A stretch of DNA of 64,000 bases from Paracoccus aeridis (GTDB lineage: Bacteria > Pseudomonadota > Alphaproteobacteria > Rhodobacterales > Rhodobacteraceae), in NCBI RefSeq assembly GCF_004923205.2, contig NZ_SELD02000044.1:49154-113153 (forward strand). Direction: 5' to 3'. A model generated the notes under the pieces. It saw only the letters and a program-made list of their open reading frames with translations, was not told the origin of the DNA and made no database searches. Shown here one piece after another: positions 41,375 through 49,039 of the stretch; positions within the stretch are counted from its first letter, which is position 1, and the number at the start of each line of letters is the position of its first letter. A program made the position numbers and the translations under genes.

Positions 41375-42736
41375 TCATGGAACCGGGTCCGCTTGTCGCC
41401 ATTCCCCTGGTCTGCTGAGCAGGATCGTGCGCAGCCGGCCGAGCGCAACACGAAGACAGTCACTACCGACGGCCGAGAAAGCCAGCCGTACCGCATCCGG
41501 CGCGAAGCCGGGCTGAACGGCGAAGTTCGCCCCCGGCGTGACGGCGACGCCGGCTTGCATCGCCGCGCTGCAGAACAGATCGCTGCGCCAGCGGGGAGGG
41601 AGGTGAAGCCAGGCGTGACAGCTGCGCGCGTCCGCCCGCACATCCCATCCGGCAAGTTCCGATCGAAGGACCGCCTGCCGGGCTTTGGCCCCCTGCCTCT
41701 TGCGCTGCTCGATTTCCGGCAGGGAACCCGCCTCGAGGATCGCGGAAAGCAGGGCCAGGTTGATCGGGGCGGGAAGCCAGGCGCCTGAGCGAAGGCTCAC
41801 CGACAACCGGCGCCGCAGGTTGATCGAGGCTGCAACCAGAAAGCCCGCAGATGCGCCCGAGAAGCCGCGCTTGGAGAAGCTGTCGATTAAGATGACATTG
41901 TCGGGCGCAAAGGCCGCGACCGGCGGCGGGGCGTCGGGTGCCAGAAATCCGTAGACGCCGTCCTCGACCGCGACGATGCCTTTGCAGACAAGGACATCCG
42001 CAATCTGCCGGCGCCGCGCCTCTGTCATCGTCGTACCCAGGGGATTGTGCAGCGTCGGTTGCATATAGATCATCCCGATGCCGGCGTCGTTGAATGCCCT
42101 TTCCACCGCATCCGGAAGAACGCCCTCATCATCCACGGCAAGCGGCACGGTCGACAAGCCCAGCCGCCGGGCGGCCACCTTCGCCATCGGATAGGTGATG
42201 GCTTCCAGCCCGACCCCCGCGCCGGGCCTGCCCAAGGCGGCGAAGGCGGCGGCGATCGCCTGCCGGCCACCGCCGGCGCAGAGCAGATGTTCGGGCGGGA
42301 TCGTCCAGTCCGGGCGCGACAGGTGGGCGGCCAACAGGTCACTGCGAAACCAGGTCCTGCCGGGTCCGGCAGCGGCCGACGCGGCAGCAAAGGCCGGGTC
42401 GGAGGCGAGCCGTTTCAACGCATTCGACAGCACATCGGCATCGGCACGGGCGACCACCGTCGAATTGAATTCCAGGTCGATGATTTCCGGGCGATCCGGT
42501 TCACTCAGGGCGGGGCGATGCGGGGCGGCCCGGACAAAAGTGCCGCGTCCGACCTCGCCTGACACGAGGCCGCGGCGTGCAAGTTCCGTATAGACGCGCG
42601 TCGCTGTCGAGAAGGCGATGCCCTCGGCGAACGCGAACTGCCGCAGCGGGGGAAGACGGTGGCCTGGACCGAGGCGTTCGCTGACGATTTCGTCCGCCAG
42701 ACGATCGGCATGCTTGAGGTATTCAGGTCTGACCAT
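41375..42736 (-). CDS. MocR/PdxR-type GntR regulator with aminotransferase domain
   Basis: This protein of 453 residues has an N-terminal winged helix (residues ~10-75: HADRLADEIVSERLGPGHRLPPLRQFAFAEGIAF, TATRVYTELARRGLV). A class-I aminotransferase-like domain follows, with SFSKRGFSG holding the PLP lysine and IYMQPTLHNPLGTTMTEARR. MocR proteins usually sense an amine or amino acid through PLP and control the divergent gene, here a LysE-type exporter. The ATG at 42736 lies 2 bases from a palindrome. The gene has less GC at third positions than its neighbours, suggesting transfer. Confidence 0.9.
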   Translation of the reverse strand: MVRPEYLKHADRLADEIVSERLGPGHRLPPLRQFAFAEGIAFSTATRVYTELARRGLVSGEVGRGTFVRAAPHRPALSEPDRPEIIDLEFNSTVVARADADVLSNALKRLASDPAFAAASAAAGPGRTWFRSDLLAAHLSRPDWTIPPEHLLCAGGGRQAIAAAFAALGRPGAGVGLEAITYPMAKVAARRLGLSTVPLAVDDEGVLPDAVERAFNDAGIGMIYMQPTLHNPLGTTMTEARRRQIADVLVCKGIVAVEDGVYGFLAPDAPPPVAAFAPDNVILIDSFSKRGFSGASAGFLVAASINLRRRLSVSLRSGAWLPAPINLALLSAILEAGSLPEIEQRKRQGAKARQAVLRSELAGWDVRADARSCHAWLHLPPRWRSDLFCSAAMQAGVAVTPGANFAVQPGFAPDAVRLAFSAVGSDCLRVALGRLRTILLSRPGEWRQADPVP

Positions 42737-42738
42737 TC

Positions 42739-42753
42739 TTGTACTCGGTACAA
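42739..42753. promoter_or_regulatory. palindrome, probable MocR operator
   Basis: TTGTACTCGGTACAA is a perfect 6+3+6 inverted repeat. It lies between the divergent mocR and lysE genes, directly at the predicted mRNA start of mocR, where binding would give autorepression. Confidence 0.6.
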
Positions 42754-42761
42754 TAGTTCGA

Positions 42762-42790
42762 TTGATACGAGGTGCGCCTTGCCGCATCAA
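42762..42790 (-). promoter_or_regulatory. mocR promoter
   Basis: On the minus strand TTGATG (42790-42785) and TATCAA (42767-42762) stand 17 bases apart. The start would fall near 42755, so the mocR message would have almost no leader. Confidence 0.5.
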
Positions 42791-42842
42791 GGATCATCGC
42801 TGGCCTCAGAAACGCCTCGCGCGGCCTTGTCCGGTCTGGTGC

Positions 42843-43481
42843 ATGATGGAACTATCCTCCTATCTCGGCTTCGTCCTTGTCAGTGCGGCCCAGGTTGCAA
42901 CGCCCGGCCCATCCACCCTTTTCCTCGTGAACAATGCCTTGTCGATGGGGCGGTTTCGCGCACTCTTCGCCCTCAGCGGCGATCTTGTGGCGATCGCGTT
43001 GCTCGCTTCGCTCTCGATCACCGGACTGGCGGGCCTTCTTGCAAGCCATCCCGCTGCTTTTCTTGCGCTGCGCGTCGCAGGGGCCGCTTACGTGCTGTGG
43101 CTGGGATGGAACTACTTGCGGCCTGCACCGCCCATGGAAGTTGCAGCGACCTCGGCCCGGCCTTCCGAAAAGAATGATCTGGGACTGTGGCTGCGATCGT
43201 TTGGCGTCGGCATCAGCAATCCCAAGGCAGTCCTGTTCTTCGCCGCGCTGTTCCCCCAGTTCGTTCCAGCCGGCAGCGGCAAGGACGTGCTCGTCCTGAT
43301 GGTACTGACCTTCGTGATGGTCAAGTTCCTCGTTCTTGGTGGCTACGCGCTCGGCGCGCGGCAGGTTGGGCGGCTGCTGCGCAAGCCCGGCCACGCGCGG
43401 CTGGGGCGGATGCTGACAGGCATCGTGTTTCTGGTTTTCGGGACAACGATGATCTGGTCTGCCTTCGCAGACAAGGCATGA
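42843..43481 (+). CDS. LysE/RhtB-family exporter
   Basis: This inner-membrane protein of 212 residues has about six helices and the family opening LGFVLVSAAQVATPGPSTLFLVNNA. GVGISNPKAVLFFAALFPQFV in the middle is the second hallmark, with the conserved NPK. It would export an amino acid such as threonine/homoserine or lysine; the actual substrate is probably the ligand of the divergent MocR protein (inference). Two ATGs adjoin (42843, 42846). Base composition is like mocR. Confidence 0.9.
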   Translation: MMELSSYLGFVLVSAAQVATPGPSTLFLVNNALSMGRFRALFALSGDLVAIALLASLSITGLAGLLASHPAAFLALRVAGAAYVLWLGWNYLRPAPPMEVAATSARPSEKNDLGLWLRSFGVGISNPKAVLFFAALFPQFVPAGSGKDVLVLMVLTFVMVKFLVLGGYALGARQVGRLLRKPGHARLGRMLTGIVFLVFGTTMIWSAFADKA

Positions 43482-43853
43482 GGGGCCGACCAGCAGCACG
43501 ATTGCCGACTGTTGTGTCTGCCTCCTCCCAACAGCTGGCGCATCATGCCGCGAGAATTGGATATGCCGCCAGGTCCATTCCGTGCAGGATTGCCCATCGG
43601 GAATGCTGGAAGGCTTCGCTATCTCCATCAGCCGCGTGGACCGATATATCGATCGCAGCCATTCCGCGCTTGTCGGACGCCATTTTCATTATCGATCTGG
43701 CGGGCGCTGCCCTTTTACACCGCGACGGGATCAAGGCGACGATCAACCTTTCCAAGCCTTGGCGATGACGCGAGGCAGGGAGGGGCATGACGCCGCTTTG
43801 GTCATGCCGGGAAGGGGGCGCGGGTATGCGCGCCCGCACCCGCCCGCCGCTGC
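43482..43853. other. 372-base stretch without a convincing gene
   Basis: A minus-strand frame of 98 codons (43543-43839) exists but has no ribosome-binding site, no recognisable motif and poor codon bias. The DNA is less GC-rich than core regions. It may be eroded foreign DNA joined to the mocR-lysE island. Confidence 0.4.
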
Positions 43854-44669
43854 CTACAGGCCCAGCCGGCGACCCGCCGCCATTGCCGCCCTTCGGGCCG
43901 CATCGTCCATCCCGGCGCGCGCGGCCTTCATCGCGGCCGTGCGCTCGGGGCCGGCCTCCTCGGGCGTGCCGTTCCGGAACGGTGGCTCCGGGGCGTATTC
44001 AAGCACCAGCTGGACCCGGCGCGCGGCCTCCTCGCCCATCATTTCCGCGGCGAGGGTCAGGCCGAAGTCGATGCCCGCCGTCACGCCGCCGCCGGTCAGG
44101 CGGTTGCGGTCGCGGACCACGCGGCCGGGCACGTGGCGCGCGCCCATCAGCGGCAGAAGATCGGCCACCGCCCAGTACGAGGTCGCGTCGTAGCCCCGCA
44201 GCAGGCCGGCGGCCGCCAGGACCAGGCTGCCGGTGCACACGCTCGTGACCCATCTGGCGCGGGTACCGCGGTCGGCGACGAAGTCCAGCACCTCCGGGTC
44301 GGTCATGCAGGCCGTGGTGCCGATGGTGCCGCCGGGAACGAACAGGACGTCCAGATCGGCCGGGCAGTCGTCGAAGGTCATGTCGGGCGCGACCGCGATG
44401 CCGGCGTCGGTCGGGCACGGCGTCAGGTCTTTCCAGACGAGGTGGGTCTCGCACCGCAGGATACGGAACACGGTCAGCGGTCCGATCAGGTCCAGGGCGA
44501 CCATGTTGGGAAAGGTCAGCAGGCCTACCTTGGGCGCCCCCTCGGGCACGCTGGTCATGTGCCGCATGTGGTCTGCGGGAACCTGCTGTGCGCCCGCGGG
44601 CAGGGCGGCACCGGCAGCCGCGAGAGAGGCAAGGGCCAGCATACTGCGCCGGTCGAGATTGGCGGACAT
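43854..44669 (-). CDS. DJ-1/PfpI-family protein with Tat-like signal
   Basis: This protein of 271 residues begins SANLDRRSMLALASLAAAGAAL, a twin-arginine-like leader, so it is probably exported folded. The glutamine-amidotransferase-like domain reads KVGLLTFPNMVALDLIGPLTVF, VLFVPGGTIG, and VTSVCTGSLVLAAAGLL with nucleophile Cys145, like the isonitrile-hydratase/GlxA sensor group. An export signal is unusual for this fold. The start ATG at 44669 gives the leader. It is transcribed away from the DUF305 gene from a back-to-back ECF-type promoter. Confidence 0.88.
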   Translation of the reverse strand: MSANLDRRSMLALASLAAAGAALPAGAQQVPADHMRHMTSVPEGAPKVGLLTFPNMVALDLIGPLTVFRILRCETHLVWKDLTPCPTDAGIAVAPDMTFDDCPADLDVLFVPGGTIGTTACMTDPEVLDFVADRGTRARWVTSVCTGSLVLAAAGLLRGYDATSYWAVADLLPLMGARHVPGRVVRDRNRLTGGGVTAGIDFGLTLAAEMMGEEAARRVQLVLEYAPEPPFRNGTPEEAGPERTAAMKAARAGMDDAARRAAMAAGRRLGL

Positions 44670-44703
44670 CGGGTTTCCCTTTCGCACGATGGACAGTCCT
44701 GCA

Positions 44704-44729
44704 GACGGGAAAGAGGACCGATTTATTCC
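44704..44729 (-). promoter_or_regulatory. ECF-type promoter of the PfpI gene
   Basis: On the minus strand GGAATAA (44729-44723), 15 bases, then CGTC (44707-44704). The start would be ~28 bases before the gene's ATG. It shares its elements with the promoters at 44740 and 48078. Confidence 0.6.
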
Positions 44730-44746
44730 GCGGCGCTGCGGAATAA
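44723..44746. repeat. palindrome formed by two back-to-back ECF -35 elements
   Basis: TTATTCCGC (44723-44731) and GCGGAATAA (44738-44746) are perfect inverted repeats around GGCGCT. Each arm is the -35 element of one of the two divergent promoters. Confidence 0.75.
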
Positions 44747-44764
44747 CCGGCCCGCGCGGCCGTC
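44740..44764 (+). promoter_or_regulatory. ECF-type promoter of the DUF305-propeller-sigma operon
   Basis: GGAATAA (44740-44746), 14 bases, CGTC (44761-44764), continuing AAC. Same elements and spacing as the promoter at 48078-48102. The start would be ~33 bases before the DUF305 ATG. As the sigma gene is in this operon, autoregulation is likely. Confidence 0.65.
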
Positions 44765-44802
44765 AACCCCGGACAGCATCACGCACCCCGGAGGATGACG
44801 GC

Positions 44803-45255
44803 ATGACCCGCCGCCTGATGACCACGACCACCGCAACCCTTGCCGCCGGCCTCGCGCTTGCCGCGGCGCTGACGGGGGCCGGCGGCGCACTGGCCGACCA
44901 CACCCACGCGCCGGTCGGCCACGACACCGCCACCGGCGCCCCGGACCATGAGCGCCCGTTCCTGCTGGAAAACGACGAGGCCATGGTCCGCATGATGACC
45001 GACATGACCATCAAGGCCAGCGGCGACATCGACCGCGACTTCGCGCTGATGATGATCCCGCACCATCAGGGCGCGGTCGACATGGCCAAGGCCTATCTGC
45101 GCCACGGCAGCGACCCGATCCTGCAGCGCATCGCGCAGGAGATCATCGTCGAGCAGATCCAGGAGATCGCCGCGATGCACATGGCGATCGGCAATCCTGC
45201 GCCGGCCTCTGCCCCGGTTCCGACCCAGGCTGCGGTTCTGCAGACCGGCAACTGA
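44803..45255 (+). CDS. DUF305-family exported protein
   Basis: This 150-residue protein has a signal peptide (TTTATLAAGLALAAALTGAGGALA) and a His-rich start of the mature part (DHTHAPVGHD). The four-helix DUF305 core carries DRDFALMMIPHHQGAVDMAKA, the family motif, and EIIVEQIQEIAAMHMAI. Some members bind copper through such His/Met residues (family knowledge), which suits a metal or envelope stress response. GGAGGA precedes the ATG. First gene of the ECF operon. Confidence 0.9.
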   Translation: MTRRLMTTTTATLAAGLALAAALTGAGGALADHTHAPVGHDTATGAPDHERPFLLENDEAMVRMMTDMTIKASGDIDRDFALMMIPHHQGAVDMAKAYLRHGSDPILQRIAQEIIVEQIQEIAAMHMAIGNPAPASAPVPTQAAVLQTGN

Positions 45256-45274
45256 CCCCACAAGGACCACAGCC

Positions 45275-46697
45275 ATGACCAACCGCGTTGCCTTCCTTTC
45301 CGTGCTGGCGGGCCTGCTGACCTCGGCCGCGGCGCAGGCCGCCGACCGGCCCATCAGCAGCCGCGACCGCGTCTATGCGGCCGAGCAGTTCTCGAACACG
45401 GTGTCCGTCACCGACCCCTCGACCAACACGCTGGTGGGGATGATCCGCCTCGGCGATCCGCAGCCCAGCAGCCTCAGCCCCCTCTACAAGGGGCAGGTGC
45501 TTGTCCACGGCATGGGCTTTGCCCCCGACGGCAAGACCATCGCCGTGGTGTCGATCGGGTCGAACTCGGTAAGCTTCATCGACACGGCGACCAACAGCGT
45601 GCGGCACACGACCTATCTGGGCCGCTCGCCGCACGAGGCGTTCTACACCCCGGACGGCAGCGAGCTGTGGGTCACCGTGCGGGGCGAGGATTACGTCTCG
45701 GTCATCGACGCGGCCAGCTATCAGGAAAAGACCCGCATCCAGGTTCCCGCGGGACCGGGGATGACGATCTTTTCGCCCGACGGGGCCTACGGCTACATCT
45801 GCTCGTCGTTCAACCCCGAGACGGTGGTCGTCTCGACCGCCGATCACCAGATCGTCGGGCGGGTCGAGCAGGCCAGCCCGTTCTGCCCCAACATCGCCGC
45901 CACCCCGGACGGCAGGCAGGTCTGGCTGACAATGAAGGATGTGGGCAAGGTGCAGGTGTTCGACGCCCGCCCGCCCTTCGACGTCATCAGGACCATGGAG
46001 ACCGGCCCGCTGACCAACCACGTCAACTTCGCGCAGACCGACAAGGGACAGCTGGCCTATGTCACGGTCGGGGTCGAGAACACGGTCAAGGTGTTCGATA
46101 CTGCCAGTTTCGAGCAAATCGCGTCGATCCCGGTCGGGAACCTGCCGTATGGGCTGTGGCCCTCGGCCGACGGCTCGCGCATCTATGTCGGGCTGGAGAA
46201 TGACGATCAGCTGGCCGTGATCGACACCGCCGCGCAGAAGGTGGTGGCCAATGTCCCGATCGGGCAGGCGCCGCAGGCGCTGGTCTATGTCCCCGATGCC
46301 GTCGCCGAGGGGGGCGGGAACGGACAACCTTGTGGCCCTGGACGACACCACGGGCGCCACGAACCTGCGGCTGGCGGCGCCCGGCGGCAAGGGCCGGACG
46401 ACCACCAGCGTGACGCTGTTCGACCAGGGCCTGCTGCAGGTCATGCAGGCCGGTGTCGGCGGGCTGCAACCTAAGCAGCCCTATGTTCTGGCGCTGTCTG
46501 CCAGTCCCGACGGCTCGGGTCCGCTGGAGCCGCTGGCGCGGTTCAAGTCCAATCCCGCCGGCGCGGCCGTGGTGAACGCGGTCGGGCCGATCCGCCAGCT
46601 GGTCAGCGGGAACGGTGACGCCGCCCGCCGTGATCTGGTCATCGCCCGGCAGGGCGAGGACGGGCCGGGCGAGATCGTGCAGGCCCAGGTCGAATGA
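45275..46697 (+). pseudogene. YVTN/YncE-type beta-propeller protein, frameshifted
   Basis: The frame starts at ATG 45275 with a signal peptide (FLSVLAGLLTSAAAQA). Blades are seen at NTVSVTDPSTNTLVGMIRLG, NSVSFIDTATNSV, YVSVIDAASYQEKTRI, KVQVFDARPPFDV, TVKVFDTASFEQIASIPVG and QLAVIDTAAQKVVANVPIG. At the six-G run 46309-46314 the frame is lost. Removing one G restores GTDNLVALDDTTGATNLRL and a C-terminal domain ending EIVQAQVE at 46697 (about 473 residues). So this is either a recent +1 mutation, phase variation, or a sequencing error. Stop in the broken frame is at 46474. Periplasmic; role unknown. Confidence 0.8.
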
Positions 46698-46767
46698 CCC
46701 GGGCGCGCCGCCCCGCCCCCGGCGCCTCGGCACCGGACGCGCGCGCCTGCGCCGGGGCGACCCCGTC

Positions 46768-47301
46768 ATGAACGGCGACCTCATGGCAGAAGTGCAGCCC
46801 ATGATCCCCGCGCTGCGCCGCTACGCGAGGGGATTGCTGCGCGATCCGGCGGCCGCCGACGACGCGGTGCAGGACTGCCTGGAACGCGTGGTCGCCAACT
46901 GGCACCGCCGCCGCGACGGCAACCCGCGCCCGTGGGTGTTCACCATCCTGCACAACGTCGCCGTCACCCAGATGCGCCAGCGGGCCCGGCGCGGCATCGC
47001 GGTCCCGGTCGAGGATGCCGCCGGTGCCCTCGCCACCCGCCCCACGCAGGAGGACGGGCTGGCGCAGCACGACATCCTTGCCGCGCTGGCGCTTCTGCCC
47101 GACGATCAGCGCAGCGTGCTGCTGCTGATCTCGGTCGAGGACATGAGCTATGCCGAGGCGTCGCGGGTGCTGGGCGTGCCGATGGGGACCGTGATGTCGC
47201 GCCTGTCGCGCGGGCGCGAGCGTCTGCGCGCCATCCTGAACGAGCGCGGCATCGGCACGCCGGCAAACCGCCCGCGCCCCAATTTGCGGAGTATTCCATG
47301 A
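46768..47301 (+). CDS. ECF-type RNA polymerase sigma factor
   Basis: This protein of 177 residues has region 2 (LRRYARGLLRDPAAADDAVQDCLERV, then PRPWVFTILHNVAV) and region 4 (LALLPDDQRSVLLLISVEDMSYAEASRVLG, then MGTVMSRLSRGRERLR). The start at 46768 fits; an ATG five codons later is possible. Its stop overlaps the start of the anti-sigma gene. I infer that it reads the three GGAATAA-N14/15-CGTC promoters in this region. Confidence 0.93.
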   Translation: MNGDLMAEVQPMIPALRRYARGLLRDPAAADDAVQDCLERVVANWHRRRDGNPRPWVFTILHNVAVTQMRQRARRGIAVPVEDAAGALATRPTQEDGLAQHDILAALALLPDDQRSVLLLISVEDMSYAEASRVLGVPMGTVMSRLSRGRERLRAILNERGIGTPANRPRPNLRSIP

Positions 47302-48068
47302 CCCGGCGCCCCATCACCGACGATGAACTGCACGCCGATATCGACGGCCAGCTGGACGACGCGCGGCGGGCCGAGGTTGCGGCCTATCTGGCGGCGCATC
47401 CCGACCTGGCGGCGCGGATGCAGGATTACGCCGCGCAGCGGGGCGCGCTGCGCGCCGCGCTCGACCCGGTCGCGGACGAGCCGCTGCCCTCGCGGCTGAA
47501 CCTTGCGCATATCGCCCGGCCTGCGGCCTCGGCGCGGGGGGCGTGGCTGCGCAATCTTGCCGCCGCGCTGGCGCTGGTGTCGCTGGGCGGGATCGGCGGG
47601 TGGGCGCTGCACCCCTCGCCCGCCGCCGACGGGATCGCCGCGCTGGCGCGCGAGGCCGCCGACAGCTTTGCCGTCTATTCGCCCGACCTCATCCAGCCGG
47701 TCGAGATGCGGGCCGACGACCTTGATGCGCTGCGGGCCTGGTCCGGCGCGCACATGCCCCAGCCGCCGGAAATCCCCGACCTTGCCCCGGCCGGCTTTCG
47801 GCTGATGGGCGGGCGGATCGTGCCGACGTCCCACGGCGCCGGGCTGATGGTGATGTATGACGACGACCGCGGCATCCGGCTGGTGATGCTGACGCGGCCG
47901 ATGGCCGGCGATCACGGCCAGCGGATGGTGCCCAACACGCAAGGCGATGTCGCCGGGTGGAGCTGGACCGCCGCCGGAATGGGCTACAGCCTTGTCGGCC
48001 CCCTCGATCCCGACCGCCTGCATCCCATTGCTGACGAGGTCCGCCGGCAGGTCGCGCTGGCCTCCTGA
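47298..48068 (+). CDS. membrane anti-sigma factor
   Basis: This protein of 256 residues starts TDDELHADIDGQLDDARRAEVAAYLAAHPD, the usual anti-sigma N-terminus of the zinc-less type (no HxxxCxxC). One membrane helix (NLAAALALVSLGGIGGWAL, about residues 85-104) follows. The periplasmic part (MGGRIVPTSHGAGLMVMYDD, VAGWSWTAAGMGYSLVG) resembles RsiW/ChrR-unrelated sensors such as those in the FecR-independent group. ATGA overlap with the sigma gene means equal production. It should hold the sigma factor until an envelope signal arrives. Confidence 0.9.
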   Translation: MTRRPITDDELHADIDGQLDDARRAEVAAYLAAHPDLAARMQDYAAQRGALRAALDPVADEPLPSRLNLAHIARPAASARGAWLRNLAAALALVSLGGIGGWALHPSPAADGIAALAREAADSFAVYSPDLIQPVEMRADDLDALRAWSGAHMPQPPEIPDLAPAGFRLMGGRIVPTSHGAGLMVMYDDDRGIRLVMLTRPMAGDHGQRMVPNTQGDVAGWSWTAAGMGYSLVGPLDPDRLHPIADEVRRQVALAS

Positions 48069-48077
48069 CGCGCGGCG

Positions 48078-48102
48078 GGAATAATCCGCCCCGGCCTGCG
48101 TC
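48078..48102 (+). promoter_or_regulatory. ECF-type promoter of the AcfC-like gene
   Basis: GGAATAA (48078-48084), 14 bases, CGTC (48099-48102), continuing AAC. Same elements and spacing as at 44740. It lies 10 bases after the anti-sigma stop. Confidence 0.65.
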
Positions 48103-48217
48103 AACTGTCCATGGCCGGGGCGCGGATGCGCCCGCCATGACCCCGATCATGGCCCCCGCGTGGGCCAGCCCCCAGCCTTGCCCCACCGGGGCCGGTATCC
48201 AAGACAGGAGTGTCCGC

Positions 48218-49017
48218 ATGCGGCTTTCGCCCATCGCCCTTTTCGCCGCCAGCCTGCTGGCCGCGCCCGCCCTCGGCCAGGAAAGCGGGCTTTACGACCC
48301 CGCCATCCAGCGCGCCGCGCCCGACGGTATCGTCCGCCTCTACGGTGCCGGCGGGCCGCACACCGCCTTCCAGAAGGTCGCCGACGCCTGGATGGCCGAG
48401 ACCGGCAAGAAGGTCGAGATCACCGCAGGCCCCGAAAAGACCTGGTCGGCCAAGGCGCAGGCCGATGCCGACATCATCTGGGGCACCTCCGAACAGTCGA
48501 TGACGGCGTTCCTGGAAACCTACCGCAGCTTCAAGTCCGAACAGGTCGAGCCGGTCTACATCCGCCCGGCCACCATTGCCGTGAAGAAGGGCAATCCCAA
48601 GGGCATCAGGGGTTTCGATGACCTTCTGGCGGACGGCGTTCGGATCGTCGTGACCGAGGGCGCGGGCGTCGCCAACACCTCGGGCACCGGCGTGTGGGAG
48701 GACGTCGCGGGCCGCCTCGGCAAGCTGGACGACATCCGCGCCATGCGCCGCAATATCGTGGCCTTCCCCCACGGCTCGGGCGCCAGCTTCAAGGCGTTAG
48801 GGAAATGGACGCGGATGCGTGGATCACCTGGCCCGACTGGACCGTCACCAATTCCGATGTGCTGGAGGCCGTGGCCCTGCAGCCCGACCGCACCATATGG
48901 CGGGATGTGAACGTCTCGATGGCGCCCGACGCCGACCCCGAGGCAAGGCAGTTCCTCGACTTCCTTATTACCGAAAAGGCGCAGGCGCTGATGAAGACCG
49001 AGGGCTGGGTGCGCTGA
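48218..49017 (+). pseudogene. AcfC-type substrate-binding protein, frameshifted
   Basis: The frame starts at ATG 48218 after AGGAG, with a signal peptide (LSPIALFAASLLAAPALG). The binding-protein body reads IVRLYGAGGPHTAFQKVADAW, GPEKTWSAKAQADADIIWG, SEQSMTAFLETY, RPATIAVKKGNPKGI and GAGVANTSGTGVWEDVAG. At the GGG of 48800-48802 the frame is lost. Adding one G restores ALGEMDADAWITWPDWTVTN and a C-terminus ending MKTEGWVR at 49017 (about 266 residues). The family (accessory colonisation factor AcfC) is related to sulfate/molybdate binding proteins. No permease or ATPase is next to it. A longer start at 48137 is in frame but has no ribosome-binding site. Confidence 0.8.
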
Positions 49018-49039
49018 CCGCGCCGCGGCGCGCCCAAGG

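Noticed and set aside
43543..43839. A 98-codon minus-strand ORF
   Set aside because: No ribosome-binding site, no motif, poor codon bias; kept only as an unexplained stretch.
48137..48217. Upstream in-frame start for the AcfC-like gene
   Set aside because: It would add 27 residues before a normal signal peptide and has no ribosome-binding site, while 48218 has AGGAG.
48218..49017. A colonisation factor role from the AcfC name
   Set aside because: The fold is a general oxyanion-type binding protein; the name comes from one pathogen and the copy here is frameshifted.
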